A stretch of 64,000 nt of DNA from positions 3,658,001 through 3,722,000 of the forward strand of contig JBHGNT010000010.1 in assembly GCA_043228905.1 (NCBI GenBank), written 5' to 3'. This document shows, piece by piece, positions 1-13,147 of the stretch (its first letter is position 1; every line of letters starts with the position of its first letter). The DNA is from Azolla caroliniana (Eukaryota; Polypodiophyta). The notes below the pieces were generated by a model. That model worked only from the letters and a program-made list of their open reading frames with translations, had not been told where the DNA came from and did not search any database. The position numbers were made by a program, and so were the translations under genes.

Positions 1-3000
1 TTCATAGTGTGATTTATGAGGTCATTGCCTCAAGCCTCCCAAATGACAAGTAGACAATGATAGGATCTTGCCTAACAACATTATAGTGATTCTCATGTAG
101 AATGTTTTTTAAGTATGATGTAGGATTTAGTAAAGTATCGAAAGATGATACAACATTATATTTTTTTCTTTGTTTCACAAAGTTACATTATGTAGTTGTT
201 GATGAATGCTTGGGCAATCACCCAAGCTTCATCCTTCTATGTGAAACCAACATCCTTCACATTGTCAGCGAGTTCAAAAGACTCTGGTGGGATTTAGTTC
301 GTAATTTTGTTTTGAACTTGCCTATTTGTAGACAACCTATATTTTTTGAAAGTTTCATGTGATGCTTAACATCAATTTTTTGTCATTCTAGATCATTACC
401 CGTAGCTTTTATTATCTTGTAGAATCTTTCTATGGTGCACCTCCAACAACATTGTAGCCATGATGACAATCTGGCATTGAAAATGTTGCATATGACCATG
501 TTAGATCATATTAGCATACAATCAATGAAGTTTTTGAAAAGAAAGAAGTATTGGATGTGAGTTGGTGAGTCCCAACATGGAGTTGGTCTAACAAAGAAGA
601 ATGAAGTACGCCAAATGGACAGAGATGTCTAGATTGTACAACAATGCACATTATTCGTGAAGATCATACATATGTCTCTCTTGAATTTGGTAAGTCGTGA
701 TTGAAGTGGAATTTTATTCAGATGATAATAGCAAGTTGTAATTTAGATGGATAAACATGAATTATATATGGTAATGTCATATGAGTATGTTGCATTACCA
801 TAAATGAAAATGTGTGGTTTTAATTGTTGTTTTAGTTTTTTCGCAGTTCTAGGATAACCTTACATGTCTTTGTTTTCAATAAGTTAACATTAATAGCCAA
901 CAAATGTTGTGAGATTACTAGCCATGAGTGGGAAAGCTAATATGCGGCCATGTTTGAAAACGTAAAATCTTTAATGATTTATTAAGTTTCACAAGGGACT
1001 TGGAGTGCACCACTATGATTACAATTCCAAATTATATACACAACATAAACTACAAATTCTAAGCAATGCATTAAATGTAATCATAATGATTACAAATGTA
1101 CATGAAGAGCTTACAGAATCCTAAAGCTCCAACTTACAAATGTCATCATTTTCTAATGTAAATGAAGGGGGAAAGTGGTAAGAACATTAACTTCCGAATT
1201 CAATTTCAATACGTCCATGAGTGAGACACATGTGAACTTTGAAGGTTTATATATATGCATATATAAGATCGAATTGAAGAAAAAGCAATGAAACCTTAGA
1301 TTCGGTTGTGGCCAAATCTCTAACAGTCAATAATTACCTTTGACTTAACATTAAATTGGTCATGGGGTAGGACCAAGAATGTAGGGATCATGCAACGAGA
1401 GGAAGGAATCAAAGTAGTGGAAATTTTAATTTCAATTGATTTATTCTTGTAATGATGATGGTGATGATGATTATGGCCATGTTAAGAGTTGATTAGACTT
1501 TAAGAAATTCCTACATTTGTTTTTATAAAGGGGGAAAGTGGAATGGAAAAGCAACCTTAGGACGGCAACATAAATAAAGAACAAGGAAAAAGGACAAAGT
1601 GGAAAAAGTGAACTATAATTTCCTCACTTCCCCAAGGACTAGAAAACACCATTGGAATTCTATCCAGGAATCTATACATTTTGGCACAACAAACCCTTCA
1701 TGTGAAAAGAGATCCTTTTTGGGAAAGCAAATAATATCACCATTTGCCATACTTTCATTCAATTATCTAGGGCAATCTAGACCAACAAAAATAATAAAGT
1801 TTTCAACAATGTAAATGGAACTCTAATCCATGATTTTAGATGTTTACCATTGAATCAAGGTATTCTCTAAGTGGCCTTAAAACAAAACAAGAAGGAAAGT
1901 GGAGATGCTCATCACTTGTAGCTTGTAGGAAAGAAAAGTGTGTTGCCACACATGATTCAAAAAGAACCTAGAAAGAAGAAATGGAAACTTGGTTAGAGAT
2001 GTTGGTTCCGACAAATGAGGTTGATGTCTACCTCAATGCATCCTTGGTTCACCAATTGTGATGTAATAAGAAATTTTCATCATGATTAGGTTTTGAATTC
2101 CATGGGATAGGGAGGGTGTCACTTTCAGAGAAAAAAGTTGTGTGGGCATGGCACATTTTCAATCTTGTTACCAATATGTATCATATTTGTTTTTGAACCT
2201 CAATCTTCCTATGGTACAAGGGAAAGTTCCGATCATCTTTCCTCTCTTAATGGTGGTACACTATCTAAAAGCAAATTCTTCGTTACTTTTGATGGAGGAT
2301 TTCTGGAGAGAAAGAGTCGTTACGAATCTTTGGACGATTCGGATTCTTAGTACCACGTTCACATTACATTCTCCCTCTTCCTTTTTATCATTTCAAATTT
2401 TAGATAATATTGGTTGACACTCCCCCCCCCCCCAAAAGAGGTCATTCTTGTGTATCTATTATCATGATTCCAAATGGCCTTCGATCCTTCCATTCTAATG
2501 GGCTACGGAGTCAAATATAGATGCATCATATATACACATATATTCATTCCAAGCTTTAATTTTGAAGTCCAAATTTGTTGAAGGGAACCCTAGTGATTTT
2601 TCTAAAGTATTTTGAAGGGTAACTTCCCAAAATCTTTTACATCATGTAGTTTTTTCTATGTAAAACTAAATGAAAGCAATAACCAATCATGATTAATATT
2701 TATGCAAGTATATGTTGTGTATAGTTTTAGTATATGTACATGTATACATATTTTGATTTTTGATGGACAAGGATTAACCAAATCGAAACACTAGGTTAAA
2801 CATCTCGAGTACATTTGATTTTTATACATCTAATAATGTGTGGTGTATTTCTGTATGTGTGCATATATGCATTGTGAAAGTGCACTGACATGCCCAAACG
2901 ACATTTCCCTATGTAGAGTTTAAAGTTGGGAAGTTTTTGAAGTTGGTTTGAGGGAGAAAATGGTTGGTGGAAAGGTCAATTCGTTTCATTTCCATGGAAG

Positions 3001-4570
3001 AGGAGGGTACAAGTGGAGTTCTCTAGCCTAGGCAAAGCATCCGATATACGTTTCGCTATCCATTAACAACAGTGAAAGCGTAAATCTTTTTCTTTAATGC
3101 AACAATGTTTTTTCTTCGTGATCCATCCTTAGTAAATTCCTTTGTTAATTATACATGAATATTATACAATTTGAGTTAGATATACCAATTGATTATATGC
3201 AACGTAAATGTGTGTCGTTGACATTGTTGAATTTAATTAGAAGTTAATGAGCGAGGGAGAACGTGCTATGGTAATCTAAGACATGGTGAAAACACTTATA
3301 TAAGCACAATACCATTGAATCATGGTTTTATTTGATGAAAGAATCTCTCAAAGCTTGCATTTGAAATGTCTAGAGTGGGTAACAAATGGAAGACGTTATG
3401 GTTATCATAGACAAGTTATACATATTGGGTTGTGATCATAGTTTGTGTTTTTTTTTTATGGCACCACGATGTTTAACAACACAACCATCCGCACTAATTA
3501 ATTGCCTTTATGTTGCCAATATATTCTGTTGTATATAACGAGCATTGCATCTCAAATACAATAAATAGTACTTCTCTTAGATGTGATACATATTAGCACT
3601 TTTAACGCATTTGTTTTGATGAATATGCAACAGTGTAGTACACTCACTTTTCCCGTTGAAGAGGGGTATAAATGCAGATAAATTCTCGCACATGGGTTGC
3701 TTAGACATGATGAGCCAATACCATTCAAAACCTAAACTACCTTCATTAATTATTTGCTTCTGCACATTGGGAAAGAGAACCATTGAATAAATTGCTTAGG
3801 TAATAACAAACCAACCACCTCTCCTAAGATGTAATCTACTTATGTTAGATTTTCGTAGTGTAGTAAAACATAGTGCCAAGTTGTTCTCTCTATAAAGCTC
3901 ATACATATACCTAGATTTTGCTATCTTCACAAGTAATAAGTATTATGGATTTTAAGAGCATCTAAACAAGCAAATTTGTCACATTTAGATTTTTCGTAAA
4001 CATCAAAACTTGAGTCTATTATACTCCATTTCTTATGCGAAATGATAGGAAATGAAGAGAAAATGTCATGGCAAAGCAAGCCAACCCAAGAAAATATTTT
4101 AGAGGTTAATGTTTAATCGACATTTTTTAGAGGCAAGGCTTTCCAAGGAGAAGTATGAAAACAATAATGTGTTAAATAAGTGAGTAACTCGAAGAATGTA
4201 AAGTCACGATGTGTTAAGGAGATAAACTTGATTGTTACTACTATTATGAAATCAAAGTGTATGGAGGTGACATGCCGAGGAGATAAACGTGACTATTAGT
4301 GCTATTTGGAAGTCAAAGTAACTATATTTGGGCATGATTTGTTGAGAAGACAAACCCGAGGCCTATTACTACGATTACGAAGTCAACGTGTATGGAGCAC
4401 ATAGTCTCGAGGAAATAAAACCCGACTTCTACAACACTACTACTATGATGATAGATAACTAGCATGTAAGGGCAAGCACATCTAGATGGCAAACGTGGGC
4501 GATTGATTATAGCCAAAGTAAATGAAGTTACACAAGGATAAAATATTATAGAGCCTAAGAAAGGTTGTAT
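1..4570. other. intergenic, no gene recognised
   Basis: AT-rich DNA with only short open frames that lack recognisable motifs, codon structure or splice context. A run of 12 C lies at 2422-2433. I see no convincing transposon protein, RNA gene or promoter here. Old, decayed repeat DNA is the likeliest content, but that is inference. Confidence 0.5.
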
Positions 4571-4610
4571 CAATAAATGAATGGATGAAATCTTACTCTT
4601 CTAGAGTTAG

Positions 4611-4650
4611 TGGTACTACTACTACTACTACTACTACTAGTGGTAGTAGT
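4611..4650. repeat. (ACT)n trinucleotide microsatellite
   Basis: About nine tandem ACT units, then a short AGT-rich stretch that could pair back on them. It makes open frames of poly-Thr and similar residues, which are not evidence of a gene. Confidence 0.85.
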
Positions 4651-4776
4651 TGGATGTTTTTTTGTTTTGCTTTTGTTGTTCCTTCCTTGCACGTTACTCC
4701 ATATCCATGTGTAATAATGAATTCATATCACATTTCATGCATGCCATACAAACACACACACATACATACATTCATA

Positions 4777-5236
4777 CATTCTCTACATGTGTGGGTGGAC
4801 TCCCATACATATATTACATGACATGACATACTTATGTACATACATAACATAACATAACATGACATACATACATAAATAACATAACATAACATAACATAAC
4901 ATAACATAACATAACATGACATACATACATAAATAACATAACATAACATAACATAACATAACATAACATAACATAACATAACATAACATAACATAACATA
5001 ACATAACATAACATAACATAACATAACATAACATAACATAACATAACATAACATAACATAACATAACATAACATAACATAACATAACATAACATAACATA
5101 ACATAACATAACATAACATAACATAACATAACATAACATAACATAACATAACATAACATAACATAACATAACATAACATAACATAACATAACATAACATA
5201 ACATAACATACATCCTCTACATGCGCGGGTGGACTC
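4777..5236. repeat. (ATAAC)n array flanked by direct repeats
   Basis: A pentanucleotide microsatellite. Two short blocks of ATAAC units, each ending in the same interruption (ATGACATACATACATAAAT), precede an uninterrupted run from about 4933 to 5211, roughly 55 units. The whole array sits between two copies of a 26-bp direct repeat (4777-4802 and 5211-5236, four differences) containing CTACATG and GGGTGGACTC. Because five is not a multiple of three and no stop arises, all three - strand frames stay open and give Met-Leu-Cys-Tyr-Val repeats; these are artefacts. Confidence 0.95.
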
Positions 5237-5853
5237 ATATACATGTATTAATGTACAACATGCATACATACACATATACATACATACTTGACATGCATGC
5301 ATACACAACATATATAGTCCATATTACATAAAACAATATACACATACACATGCATGCATCATACAATGCATGTATTATTCTTAGACACTAGGTAATGTGG
5401 AAATTGAGGTACAAAGGGTGTTGATGCAGTCAATATATGTAGATGGATTTGTTTTTTGTCTTTTAAAGAAATTTTAATCCCATTTTAATTAAAAAATTTC
5501 TTGTGGAATATGCTGTATAATTATGATTAGCTACTACTATAAATCTCATGATGGTAAGTGGGTCTAAAAATGCTGAGGTTTTCTGCTTTTTGCCTTCTTT
5601 GTTTCCACAAAATAATGATTGTCTTCCTAATAATAATAATAATGTTACCACTATACATAGTGTATGCTTTGCTTTCTGTTTTTTGCTTTTGCTTTCCCAT
5701 GGATTTATAAAAAGAAGAAGGAGGAGGAGGAGGCAGTAAAAGATTGAATACAAATAAAATACCATAAAATCAAGAGGAAATACATCAAATAAATAAAAAT
5801 TTAAAAAAAACTAAATAGAGTGGGAAAATTAATTCAAAAATTGCTGTTTCAGA

Positions 5854-5866
5854 GGGGGGGGGGGGG
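5854..5866. repeat. poly-G tract
   Basis: Thirteen consecutive G residues about 65 bp upstream of the TATA box ahead of the MIR396-like hairpin. Whether it matters to that promoter is unknown. Homopolymers of this length are also common assembly errors. Confidence 0.8.
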
Positions 5867-5930
5867 TCATTGAATGAGAGGAAAGAAGGAAAAAAAGGTC
5901 TCATTTATATTATTAGTTCATAATTTTTGG

Positions 5931-5940
5931 GTATAAATAG
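5931..5940 (+). promoter_or_regulatory. TATA box, probable pri-miR396 promoter
   Basis: The string GTATAAATAG is a strong plant TATA box. About 30 bp downstream begins a pyrimidine-rich stretch (CCACCACCCTCTTCTTCTTCCCC) typical of plant 5' leader sequence. No protein-coding frame follows, and the next recognisable unit on this strand is the hairpin at about 6.4 kb. I infer this promoter drives the primary microRNA, with the transcript starting near 5,962. Confidence 0.6.
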
Positions 5941-6399
5941 AGAAGTAGCAAACTCCCCTGTTCTGCCACCACCCTCTTCTTCTTCCCCCCCACATACAAA
6001 TCATTCACAAAAAATAGCCCTCTCCATATATCCTTCATTCCATAGATTGTGCTTAATTTAGTTCCTATATAATTTAGCAGTTTAAAATCTCCTCCTCATC
6101 CTCTCAATACCTTGCTTGCTTGTTACTTGCCTCCATAGTAAGCAATCTGAGCTTCCATAGCATATAAAGTTAAGCAAGTAGTACATAACTAGTTGTAAGT
6201 TATAGTAATAGTAAATCAGTAGTAGTAGTAGTAGTAGCAATAATAATTTATGATGCTCTATATCTTGCCTCAATTAGTAGTGTTTTGTGCCTTCAATCTT
6301 TGGCAATGCATTTCTTTTAGCAATGCTTTTATTTGGCCCCTCTTTTTTAATCACATCATTATCTCATATGACTACTTACCCCCGACAATTAATCGATCG

Positions 6400-6605
6400 G
6401 AGTTCTCGCCTATTTTTCCACGACTTCCTTGAACTTTCGACTAATGCGATCCGAATGAATACTACATACTATCGATCCATTCATTATATATTTACCTATC
6501 ATGTATCCATTGATTTATATGTATATGGTAAAATAGGATTGAATTCTCTATTGGAACATTAGTGCTAAGCTCAAGAAAGCTGTGGGAAAACATGCCAGCA
6601 ATTCT
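6400..6605 (+). ncRNA. MIR396: MIR396-family microRNA precursor, diverged 5p arm
   Basis: The 21 nt at 6569-6589 read exactly as the conserved miR396b-type 3p (star) strand, beginning GCTCAAGAAAGC and ending TGTGGGAAA, and are followed by the usual ACATGCC. The 5p arm lies at 6416-6436. It begins TTCCAC and ends CTTGAACTT like mature miR396, but reads GA instead of AG at positions 7-8 and C instead of T at position 12. The two arms pair with a loop of about 130 nt. On the loop side the stem extends through ACTAATG (5' arm) and CATTAGT (3' arm). In plants miR396 restrains GROWTH-REGULATING FACTOR mRNAs. Family identity is firm from the 3p arm. Whether this copy makes an active miR396 is doubtful, since the changes disrupt pairing in both the hairpin and the target. 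Confidence 0.85.
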
Positions 6606-6619
6606 GCAATTCTGCTCTT

Positions 6620-9600
6620 CCCTCTCATGAATGAATTGAATACATACATTACATGTAATCAAAATGCTTTTCATTCACATGAGGGGTTCAATGCATCACA
6701 TTGGTAAGACAAACAAATATATAATCGATCATACATGTATATGATATTAATTCTCTTATAATGATTAACATTACTAATTGTATATATATGCTATAAAGTT
6801 TAATAGCAAAACCTAAAATTTAATCTAATTTACTTCATATTTTTAAAATCCCCCCCCCTTTTAACATAATCATTAGACATAAGCTCACAAATCAGAATGA
6901 AATAAAATTAGATCAATTTCAATTAACCAGATTTGTGGCTAATTTTGAAGGAAGTAAATTTGAGTAATTCTCTGTTCTTAAAGTTGTACAGTAACTTGTA
7001 CTATATTCCCATACATCTATAAATTAATATTAAAGTAATATTCTTGAATACTTGATATTGAAAAAGGATTAATCAGACATTAAAAGAAGAAAAGGGCCAA
7101 AATAAATAAAGAAACGTATGAGAACAAAAAAAAAAAACCCTAATAAAAAAACAATTATATACAAATAAATGATTTTGTTATCTACATATTTAAAACTTTC
7201 AATGAATAAAATAAATGGTTTAATAACTATAATAATCCGTGCAAAGTCCACCAAATGCACTGTTTCCGATTTATAAATGGTGTCCATATATTATTTGTCC
7301 CACCCCATTAAGTTTCTGAGCTCATTTTTCTCAGCCCATTAATAATGACTAATTTTATTATTGAACAGAATAAATACTCACTTTTCTTTCCTCTTCAATG
7401 ACCACACCACAATTCAATACATAAAAAAGCATTAATAACAGTAAAGATAGCCTTTATTATACAATTGTAAAATTTTGTGATCTGTTGTGACAGGTATTTT
7501 ATGATCATCATAATACTAATAGTAATAATAGTAATAATAATAACAGTAACAATAACACTACTAACTATTATTTTACTTATGATTATAATATTATTGTTAA
7601 TTAAATAATTAATTTATGCAGATTTTCTTCTCGATTAATTAATTAATAATTATCTTTTGTTTTTATTATTTTGTTTCAAGTAAAAGAAAAAGGCCAATTT
7701 TGATTTTTAACTTTTCCTGCATTTTTATTATTTAGTTTGACTAGTTTCATTTTATAATGATTTTATTTATGTATGCAAACCTAGAGAATTTTGGAGATTT
7801 TATTTTATAATTATTTATGTGTGTCAAGTAGTCTTTGGGCTGATTTATTAATTTATGAAAATGCTAGAGAATAATGGAATTTTTAAATATAGATTTTTTT
7901 ATTTATGTGAAGGTAGAAAACATTGTGTTTTTTAAAGTACATTCTTACTCAATTGATGTAAAATGTTAATGTACGAACTTTATAGGGCTCTACCTATTTA
8001 TAACTAATGGAAGGAGCTTTTTTTTAATGTAAAAAATAGAAAAAAGATTGGGCTCTACCTAAGAAGAGTTTCCAATTTTTGATTTAAAGTTTTAATGCAT
8101 GTTTATGTTCTGATGAATATCATGATTCATGAGTAGTTTGATATGCTCACAAATATGTGGTGCTTAGTTCAATTTTTTTATATGCCGTTGTATAGTTTGA
8201 ACATTATCCAATTGTATATAACTCTAATTATAAGACAGTGTCTGCAATGCCATTCTTATTTTGAAACTCTTTTGTTTTAGGGTTTACCAGTTAAAATACA
8301 CGATGTGATTTCTGACATGGATTTTGTACACCGAATAATAGATTGGATGAATTCAAATTATAACATATGCATTTGCTATTGTGCTCAAAAATCAATCCCT
8401 AGTTTTCAACCCATGTCATTAGGTTGCATCCTTCTATGGTGGTGTCTTACATGTACGACATGTATCAAGACTTGAAGATATATTTGGGGGCATCAATTGT
8501 CCATTTGAAAATGCTACCTCTGCACAAATCGAAGGCAATTGGTATGTTTGTAATGCAATGCTACATCACATGAAATAATATTCACTATAGCTAATTTGAG
8601 GGTTTTTTGTTAACACCTACAGGTTTGGTTTTGCTATTAACTATAAGCATCATTAGACCTTAAAATTTGGTTTCCTCTTTGAACATAATGGGATTCATGA
8701 CGTGTGGACATGATATATTATTCATGTTAATCACATGTTACCAAGTTTAGTTTGAATCGGGTTGTAATAAAAAGCTAGTGTTTGAATCGGGTTATAGATT
8801 TGCAATAAAAACAAGTCTATTACAATGAATGTTTGAAGATGATTGTTTAAAATCATATATTACAATGAATGAATGGATTGGACCTTGATAATATGATTTA
8901 GGGGTTTGTATTTGTCTTTTGTTTATATCACCCAAAGCCAAAGTCCACATAAATCCACATCTTTCTATGAGGGTCAAGATGTCCTTGATGTGGCCTTTAT
9001 TTGGACATAATGGTCATTATTTAGTCTACATAAATACTTAGAATTCCAATAGATGCATAATGCATTAATGTATGCTTGAAAATTCATCTTGTAAGGTACA
9101 ATATCGCCTTCATGATTGTTCAAAATAAGAGCAATCCGCGAATGAGTTATTAGAAAATTCGTCGACCTTGAAGTACAAGATGTCTCTCGATTTGTTATCA
9201 ACGTTAATTGTAAGGCAAATTATATATGTAGCTAACTAGATTGAAAACATAAGACTAGTAGAATGCTCAACATATTACTATAAGAACAACAGAACTCTTA
9301 TTTTGCTATTTGTTTACTAGACATATATTTAATATAAATATGACAACAATTCACCTACATTATCATCAACTCGGCCTATACAATTACTGCATGGAGTCTC
9401 CATCTAAGCCATCTACCACAAAATTACAGTTGTCGTACCCAATGCCATGATGGTTGTGCCTTTAAACCAATTTATAGGCCCACAACAACTAACTTGCTTT
9501 TGTAGCCTCCTATTTCTTGCAATTAACATCTATAGCACATATATGCACACATGCCAATGCAAAAACTTTTATATCAAGTGTGTGAAACCAAGCAGATATG

Positions 9601-11000
9601 CTTCATTTTTCTTTGTTTTTCAAAGTGATCTTAACCATGTGCGCTATTTAATATATAAAAAAGCTATTAATCATATGCACAACAAACATGTTTGGTCAAA
9701 AACTTTAATCACATACACTATCATGTATTATGTATACATATGTATGTGTGTGTGTGTGTTTGATGGAAAAAATAAAGAAATTGGCACTAAATAGGCAACT
9801 AACTGCATCTATAAATTTTCTCCGCGTTCTTGCACGCTCTCAATCTATATTAAAACATCCATTTGAATGCATTTATTTGTTTATATTAATGAACAAGAAT
9901 TTTTTGTGATTTAATGAAGTCATTATCACTCTTGTAATTTGTACTAAAACGACATCAATTTATAAATCTAAGGATAGTGATGATGAAAATTTTAACATGT
10001 CATTGTATTGATATCCATTGCAAATAGGGTCGATGTCCACCATGAGCATTTATATAATTGGTAAGTACATAACTCAACTAGACTTTCCATACTCTATCTC
10101 GGATGCCCATAAATGGGTTCATAGGTGGACTTGTGTCTTGTGTTGTCTAGATGTCCTTTACTTGAGCCACATACTCCATCCATGTGGATTTTGAATATCA
10201 GACACTATTTGATAGGCTTCACCCATGCTTTCAGGATCATCATTGAGTAGAGAAAGCTATCTTGAGCCAAGATGGCGTCATAGTAATGTTTTTCATACTT
10301 CTCATTGTTGTTATCCTTCCCCCCTAAACATCTATCTCGTAGTAAGACTTAGATTACAAATGAATTAGAATATTTGGTCTTTCTCTACCATTTGCGAAGG
10401 TTATTAAGATTGCATTTATTTGATTCAAAGAAATGGTAGGTGGTCCAATAGTCTTTCAACTGAGGTTTTATGGCATCCAATTATAGTTGATGGAGACATC
10501 AATGCTAATTAGTAGTTGAAAGAGCTCAAAAATTTGATAACACCACCTTAGTAAGTGAGGAATGGGTTAACAATTAATGTTTTAGTTGTCATTATTATAT
10601 ACTTGGTTTCCTTACATTCATAGATTTGTTGCTCTCTTTACAAAATCATTCAATGATATGATCTAAGAATCGAAGAGTGTTGAAATCCATAAGAAGATCA
10701 TCACAATTAAGAGAGCTAACATACCTAAATATTTTCCTAAGTTTAGTATTGCCATTTGTTCAATTCTTGCTTATTGTATGATCGAATTATCTAAGTGGCT
10801 TAGGTTGCTTTAGCCTTGAATTGCCTCAAAGTTAATTTTGAAACATATGAATAACTTATGAAGTTCTATCCATGATCATTATTCAATGCAATGGAGATAA
10901 TAGAAAGTTGTGTGCGTGCGTGAGTGACTGAGAGAGAGATTCTTCTCGATTATTGCATTGAAGTTAAGCTCTTAATTCAATCATTTGTTTTAATGGTGGG
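6620..11000. other. intergenic, no gene recognised
   Basis: AT-rich sequence with short A/T microsatellites (for example AATAATAGT repeats at 7520-7570). No open frame here has recognisable motifs, and no RNA gene or clear transposon terminus was found. Confidence 0.45.
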
Positions 11001-11560
11001 TTGAAGAATTCAGGGATGTGGTTTATATTGAATCTCAAAGGTTGTCAAAATTTGAAGATGCTTAATGATGGTTGTGTATTCCCCAAATTATGGATTTATT
11101 TGGTAGAAATTACAAGATACACAATTGTTGCATGGATCTTTACCAATGAAAGCAAATGGTGCTCCTTGGGTGCATTGGTGGTTAAAAGATGCTAATTGCC
11201 CATTACAAGTCACCACAAATATATTGTGTAATCATGCAATGTCATCATTGTCTTGGTTATCTCCTAAAGTAGAAAAAGGTGTTGAATGTATGCGAGTCAA
11301 ATGCAAGGTGGTGGCGTATATGCAACGTGGTTGGCATTCCCATTTTCCATCTTGTGCAAAGGTATTCATATGGGAGACATGATTGGTGGATTGGCAACAA
11401 GTTCAACCTTAAGGATATAAGGATTAGGTCATGTACATGCTTGTTTTGCACCATTCCATTGGAAGATAGTATGTATAGGTTCATTAAATGCCCTATAGCT
11501 CAAATAATTTGGTTTAAATGATGAGTTAGAGATCTTGTTCCAATTTTTATGGTATTGGGG
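11001..11560 (+). pseudogene. LINE 3'-end fragment (zf-RVT region), decayed
   Basis: Overlapping + strand frames encode pieces of the zinc-binding C-terminal region of plant non-LTR reverse transcriptases. The clearest stretch reads GNKFNLKDIRIRSCTC, then LFC, a short gap, and FIKCPIAQIIWF. This matches the family pattern of C-x2-C, then about 15 residues and a Cys-Pro-Leu/Ile-Ala...Ile-Trp signature. Several frameshifts and stops break the frame and no polymerase core is present, so this is a dead 5'-truncated copy. The family is recognised from the motif only; the exact LINE clade is not resolved. Confidence 0.65.
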
Positions 11561-11805
11561 GTTTTAGCACAATGGGATTATGCGTAATGCATTCATGTTT
11601 TATGATAGACATAGGGTGCAAGCCTATCTTAAAGGCATTCTCATGTGGAATTTTTGGATGTTGGATCACGTGGGGATCATTTTCTGAAATTCATATTTAA
11701 GTTTTTAGTGGTTTTATAGGATTTCCGTCTACTTACATAGATAGAGAAGGCTAAGAAGTTGTAATAGAGGTTTTCAAATAAAATTAATAATTGTGTGCTT
11801 TTACG

Positions 11806-11816
11806 AGAGAGAGAGC

Positions 11817-11846
<30 letters not shown>
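11806..11846. repeat. (GA)n microsatellite
   Basis: A GA-rich run directly abutting the left end of the first SINE-like element. Similar GA runs follow that element (12,055-12,075) and the next (about 12,203-12,221). Confidence 0.8.
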
Positions 11847-11847
<1 letters not shown>

Positions 11848-12050
11848 CCCAGATGGATGTAGCTCAGTTGGTAAGGTTGCCCAATGGAGACTAGGTGGTC
11901 ATGGGTTCAACCCTACATTCCACAGTGGCATCTAGTGAATCAAGAGATATATATGAAGTATATAATAGAGAGAAGTGAGAAAATTGGGTTTCGAACCCAA
12001 AACGTAGTGCTTGTAGTGTTAACAATTTACCACTAGAGTAAGTTAATTAC
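11847..12050 (+). mobile_element. two-headed tRNA-derived SINE, copy 1
   Basis: The left half (about 11,855-11,922) is tRNA-like: A box TAGCTCAGTTGGTAAG, B box GGGTTCAACCC, and a possible 7-bp acceptor stem pairing GGATGTA with TACATTC. The right half, read on the opposite strand, is a second tRNA-like unit with an A-box-like CTAGTGGTAA and B box GGGTTCGAAACCC at the usual spacing. The element therefore has RNA polymerase III-type promoters facing inward from both ends. At least three related copies with both halves occur in this window. This is a retroposon, not a functional tRNA gene. Confidence 0.75.
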
Positions 12051-12075
12051 AAGAAAAGAGAGAGAGAAAGAGCGA

Positions 12076-12178
12076 GACGGATGTAGCTCAGTTGGTAAGG
12101 TTGCCCAATGGAGACCGGGTGGTCATGGGTTCAACCCCTACATTCCACAATGGCATCTAGTGAATTACGATATATAGG
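12076..12178 (+). mobile_element. tRNA-derived SINE, copy 2 (left half only)
   Basis: Nearly identical to the left half of the copy starting at 11,847, including A box, B box and the GGATGTA/TACATTC stem. It stops after CATCTAGTGAATTACGATATATAG, before the inverted right half. It is either truncated or an ancestral single-headed form. Confidence 0.75.
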
Positions 12179-12426
12179 TTAAAGCATGCTACGATGTACC
12201 AAAGAGAGAGAGAGAGAGATTTATTTTCAATGTCCAGATGAGATTGATTGTGATCTATGAGATAGGGTATAGCCCATGGTGAGGATAAAACCTGCCGCTC
12301 TCTCAATTTTAAGAATTTGATACAAAGAATCTATTGTATATACTTATAAGATAAATGCAATTTCATACATGTTCTATAATGAACAAGTTAATCTCTTAAT
12401 TGAGCCATGCAATCATTTATTCCCCT

Positions 12427-12480
12427 AAGCTTGATCTTGCACTCCCCCAAGCTTGATCTTGCACTCCCCCAAGCTTGATG
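12427..12480. repeat. 22-bp tandem repeat, about 2.5 copies
   Basis: Units begin with AAGCTTGATCTTGCACTCCC at 12,427, 12,449 and 12,471. The first two are almost perfect and the third is partial. Confidence 0.9.
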
Positions 12481-12810
12481 GATCAAACATATGTTGGGCA
12501 TGTGCCTTTGGAAATTGTCCTAAAATCACATGTCGTTTGATGATCGGTGATGATATGTTGAATCCACATCCTCTATAAAGATTAGTTCACATTGTAGTGA
12601 TAGTTCATGCCAACTTGCTTTGTGTAGGCATGTAACCTAGATTCTACACAAGTTGACAGATGTGGCAACCACAACACCCCTATCTTCCAATTGACATCCA
12701 TATATACTTGTGGGTGCATTAGTACATGCCCTTCATAAAATATATTGCAATATGTGGTTCCTTTGGCATATTGCAAATATTTTTTGGCATAGTCCAAGCA
12801 TGCATCATGT

Positions 12811-13083
12811 GGCGTTTATAGTATTTGCCCGTGGATTTCAATCATATGATTATGGTCAATGTATGTTAAATTCAAGTATATCAAATAATTGTTGATAATA
12901 TGGTGTTTATAGTATTTGCCCATGGATTTCGATCGTATGATTATGGTCAATGTATGTTAAATTCAAGTATATCAAATAGTTGTTGATAATATGGCGTTTA
13001 TAGTATTTGCTTGTGGATTTCGATCATATGATTATGGTCAATGCATGTTAAATTCAAGTATATCAACTAGTTGTTGATAATAT
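12811..13083. repeat. 91-bp tandem repeat, three copies
   Basis: Copies start at 12,811, 12,902 and 12,993 with GGYGTTTATAGTATTTGC and end with TTGTTGATAATAT. They differ at only a few positions, so the amplification is fairly recent. No coding or structural role is apparent. Confidence 0.93.
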
Positions 13084-13147
13084 GGTCATATTCTAGACTT
13101 TCAAGCATATTTTTCTAACAACAAGAGATAGAGATTAAGATGAAGTG

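Noticed and set aside
4728-5311. Three overlapping - strand frames of about 155 codons with Met-Leu-Cys-Tyr-Val repeats
   Set aside because: They are the three readings of the (ATAAC)n microsatellite, which contains no stop in any of these frames. There is no sign of a gene.
11855-11922. Apparent tRNA gene (A box, B box, acceptor stem)
   Set aside because: The D- and T-arms do not form properly, no sensible anticodon loop is seen, and the same unit recurs inside a dispersed two-headed repeat. It is a SINE head.
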